Source of the DNA: an alpha proteobacterium SCGC AAA280-P20
Lineage (GTDB): Bacteria > Pseudomonadota > Alphaproteobacteria > Pelagibacterales > Pelagibacteraceae
NCBI GenBank assembly: GCA_000371845.1
Contig: AQUE01000004.1
Location: 1-39,840 of the forward strand
Direction: 5' to 3'
DNA length: 39,840 nucleotides
Below, one piece after another: positions 38,313-39,840 of this stretch; position 1 is the stretch's first letter, and every line of letters starts with the position of its first letter. A program made the position numbers and the translations under genes. The notes under the pieces are model-generated. The model did no database searches. It was not told the DNA's origin and saw nothing but the letters and a program-made list of their open reading frames with translations.

Positions 38313-39840
38313 GTGACTTCCGTTCTTGGAATTTCAGCATTTTATCATGATAGTGCAGCAGCTATTATTGTGGACGGTGAAATTATTGCAGCAGCGCAGG
38401 AGGAAAGATTTACAAGAAAAAAGCATGATGCGAGTTACCCAAAGAATGCAATTAATTACGTTTTAAAAGAATCAGGTTTAAAATTAAACGAGGTTGATCA
38501 TGTGGTGTTTTATGAGAAGCCTTTTTTAAAATTTGAAAGATTACTTGAAACTTATATTGGTTTTTCCCCAAGTGGTTTTAGATCTTTTTCTATGTCTATG
38601 CCCTTATGGCTTAGTGAAAAATTATTTCAAAAAAAAATGCTTTTTGATGCATTAAAAGAACAAGATTATAATTTTAACGATATTAAAAAGATAAATTTTT
38701 CAGAACATCACCTAAGTCATGCCGCAAGTGCTTTTTTTTCAAGTCCCTATGAAGAGGCTATTATTTTAACATTAGATGGAGTTGGTGAGTGGGCAACAAC
38801 AACAGTATCTTTAGGAAAAAATAATAAAATTAATATTTTAAAGGAAATACACTTTCCTCACTCTTTAGGTCTTTTGTATTCAGCATTTACTTATTTTTTA
38901 GGATTTAAAGTTAACAGTGGAGAATACAAAGTGATGGGACTCGCTCCGTATGGAGAACCAAGATTTAAAGATATTATTTTAGAAAAATTAATTGATGTTA
39001 AAGAAGATGGCTCATTTAGACTGAATATGGATTATTTTAATTATGCAACAGGTCTTACAATGACCAATAGTAAATTTGCAAAATTATTTAATATGAAAAG
39101 ACGCGAACCAGAGAATGAATTATCTCAAATTCATATGGATATGGCAGCATCAATTCAAGCTGCAACTGAGGAGATCGTTTTAAAGATCACTAGATTTTTA
39201 TTCAAAGAATTTAAGTTACCAAATTTATGTATGGCAGGAGGAGTTGCCTTAAACTGTGTGGCAAATGGTAAAATTTTAAAAGAAGGCTTGTTTAAAAATA
39301 TTTGGATTCAACCAGCCTCAGGTGACGCCGGAGGTGCGCTGGGAGCAGCTCAGGCATTTTATTATCAAGAATTAGATAACAAACGTAAAATTTTAAAAAC
39401 TGATTCAATGAATGGATCCTATTTAGGGCCCCAATTTACAGATGACCAAGTAGAAAATGAACTAAAAAGCTGCGGAGCTAATTATAAAAAATTAACTTCA
39501 GATCAAATTATAAAAGACACAGCCAAAGCATTAGCCGAAGAAAAAGCAGTTGGTTGGTTTCAGGGCAGAATGGAATTTGGTCCAAGATCTTTAGGCAACA
39601 GATCTATTATTGCAGACTCTAGATCTGAGAAAATGCAAAAAAATTTGAATTTAAAAGTTAAATATAGAGAAAGCTTTCGTCCGTTTGCTCCTGCAGTTTT
39701 GTTTGAGAAAGTTTCAGAGTGGTTTGAGATAAATTCTGAAAGTCCTTATATGTTATTTGTAGCCGATGTTAAAAAATCAAAACAAATTCAAATGACAAAT
39801 GAACAAAGGAATTTATTTGGCATAGATAAATTAAATATCA
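38313..39840 (+). CDS. Carbamoyltransferase, NodU/CmcH/TobZ family, 3' end outside the window
   Basis: A frame open from GTG 38313 to the last base, about 509 residues seen. Carbamoyltransferases of this family use carbamoyl phosphate and ATP to carbamoylate sugars or natural products. The Kae1-like domain opens VLGISAFYHDSAAAIIVDGEI, has QEERFTRKKHD, HLSHAASAFFSSP and LTLDGVGEWATT, then CMAGGVALNCVANG and IQPASGDAGGALGAA. The C-terminal part has GWFQGRMEFGPRSLGNRSI and ESFRPFAPAVL, also family marks. GTG is chosen because the preceding codon is a stop (TAA) and the protein starts at the conserved VLGIS. Acceptor unknown; the SxtJ- and DUF5989-like neighbours are the usual partners. Confidence 0.93.
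   Translation, partial: MTSVLGISAFYHDSAAAIIVDGEIIAAAQEERFTRKKHDASYPKNAINYVLKESGLKLNEVDHVVFYEKPFLKFERLLETYIGFSPSGFRSFSMSMPLWLSEKLFQKKMLFDALKEQDYNFNDIKKINFSEHHLSHAASAFFSSPYEEAIILTLDGVGEWATTTVSLGKNNKINILKEIHFPHSLGLLYSAFTYFLGFKVNSGEYKVMGLAPYGEPRFKDIILEKLIDVKEDGSFRLNMDYFNYATGLTMTNSKFAKLFNMKRREPENELSQIHMDMAASIQAATEEIVLKITRFLFKEFKLPNLCMAGGVALNCVANGKILKEGLFKNIWIQPASGDAGGALGAAQAFYYQELDNKRKILKTDSMNGSYLGPQFTDDQVENELKSCGANYKKLTSDQIIKDTAKALAEEKAVGWFQGRMEFGPRSLGNRSIIADSRSEKMQKNLNLKVKYRESFRPFAPAVLFEKVSEWFEINSESPYMLFVADVKKSKQIQMTNEQRNLFGIDKLNI

Overview
The window looks like chromosome from a streamlined, very AT-rich alphaproteobacterium of the SAR11/Pelagibacterales type. The reasons are pervasive A/T codon choice, gaps of 0-140 bases, gene ends that overlap by 1-15 bases, and the alphaproteobacterial order mur/fts - lpxC - bamD - ligA. 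The taxonomic label is inference from gene order and composition; no marker gene was placed on a tree.

Layout. (1) Positions 1-8008 are the tail of the division and cell wall (dcw) cluster: murD (5' cut by the window edge and apparently frameshifted), ftsW, murG, murC, murB, ddl, ftsQ, ftsA. All point the same way and most overlap. ftsZ, expected next, is absent here and lpxC follows directly. (2) Positions 8074-11910 hold lpxC, the lipoprotein gene bamD and the NAD-dependent DNA ligase gene ligA, with no recN between the last two. (3) Positions 11896-19881 are housekeeping genes in mixed orientation: aminopeptidase P, a UvrD/PcrA helicase, an AsmA-like protein, class II fumarase, a short-chain dehydrogenase and a thioredoxin-like [2Fe-2S] ferredoxin. 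(4) Positions 19885-27516 form a methionine-themed block. On the minus strand a metF-metE-metZ operon sits behind a SAM-II/SAM-V-like riboswitch with a good promoter and a transcription terminator. Divergent from it are a LysE-family exporter, AzlC/AzlD and a secreted MsrA; a small thioesterase and a secreted MsrB follow. (5) Positions 27624-31050 are a TAXI-type TRAP transporter (binding protein, fused permease, DUF1850 protein). (6) Positions 31073-33736 are aconitase. (7) Positions 33818-36834 look like a more recently rearranged spot: a repeat-rich autotransporter adhesin abuts the C-terminal half of an MFS transporter whose N-terminal half is gone, followed by two unrecognised 30-40 residue membrane peptides. 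(8) Positions 36841-37625 are a zinc-ribbon membrane protein and a small protein with a 29-residue internal duplication. (9) Positions 37764-39840 are an SxtJ-family membrane protein, a DUF5989 micro-protein and a NodU/CmcH-type carbamoyltransferase that runs off the window.

The most informative regulatory feature is at 24280-24401. A promoter places its start near the first base of a SAM aptamer core, and the aptamer's conserved GCUAAA strand can instead pair with the front of an intrinsic terminator. This is a complete on/off transcription switch visible in about 120 bases, ahead of the methionine operon. No tRNA, rRNA, CRISPR array, insertion sequence or prophage was seen, and no gap without a gene exceeds 300 bases. 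I did not find a convincing undescribed system; the candidates worth checking are the carbamoyltransferase cluster at the right edge, the repeat protein at 37296-37625 and the autotransporter/MFS junction.
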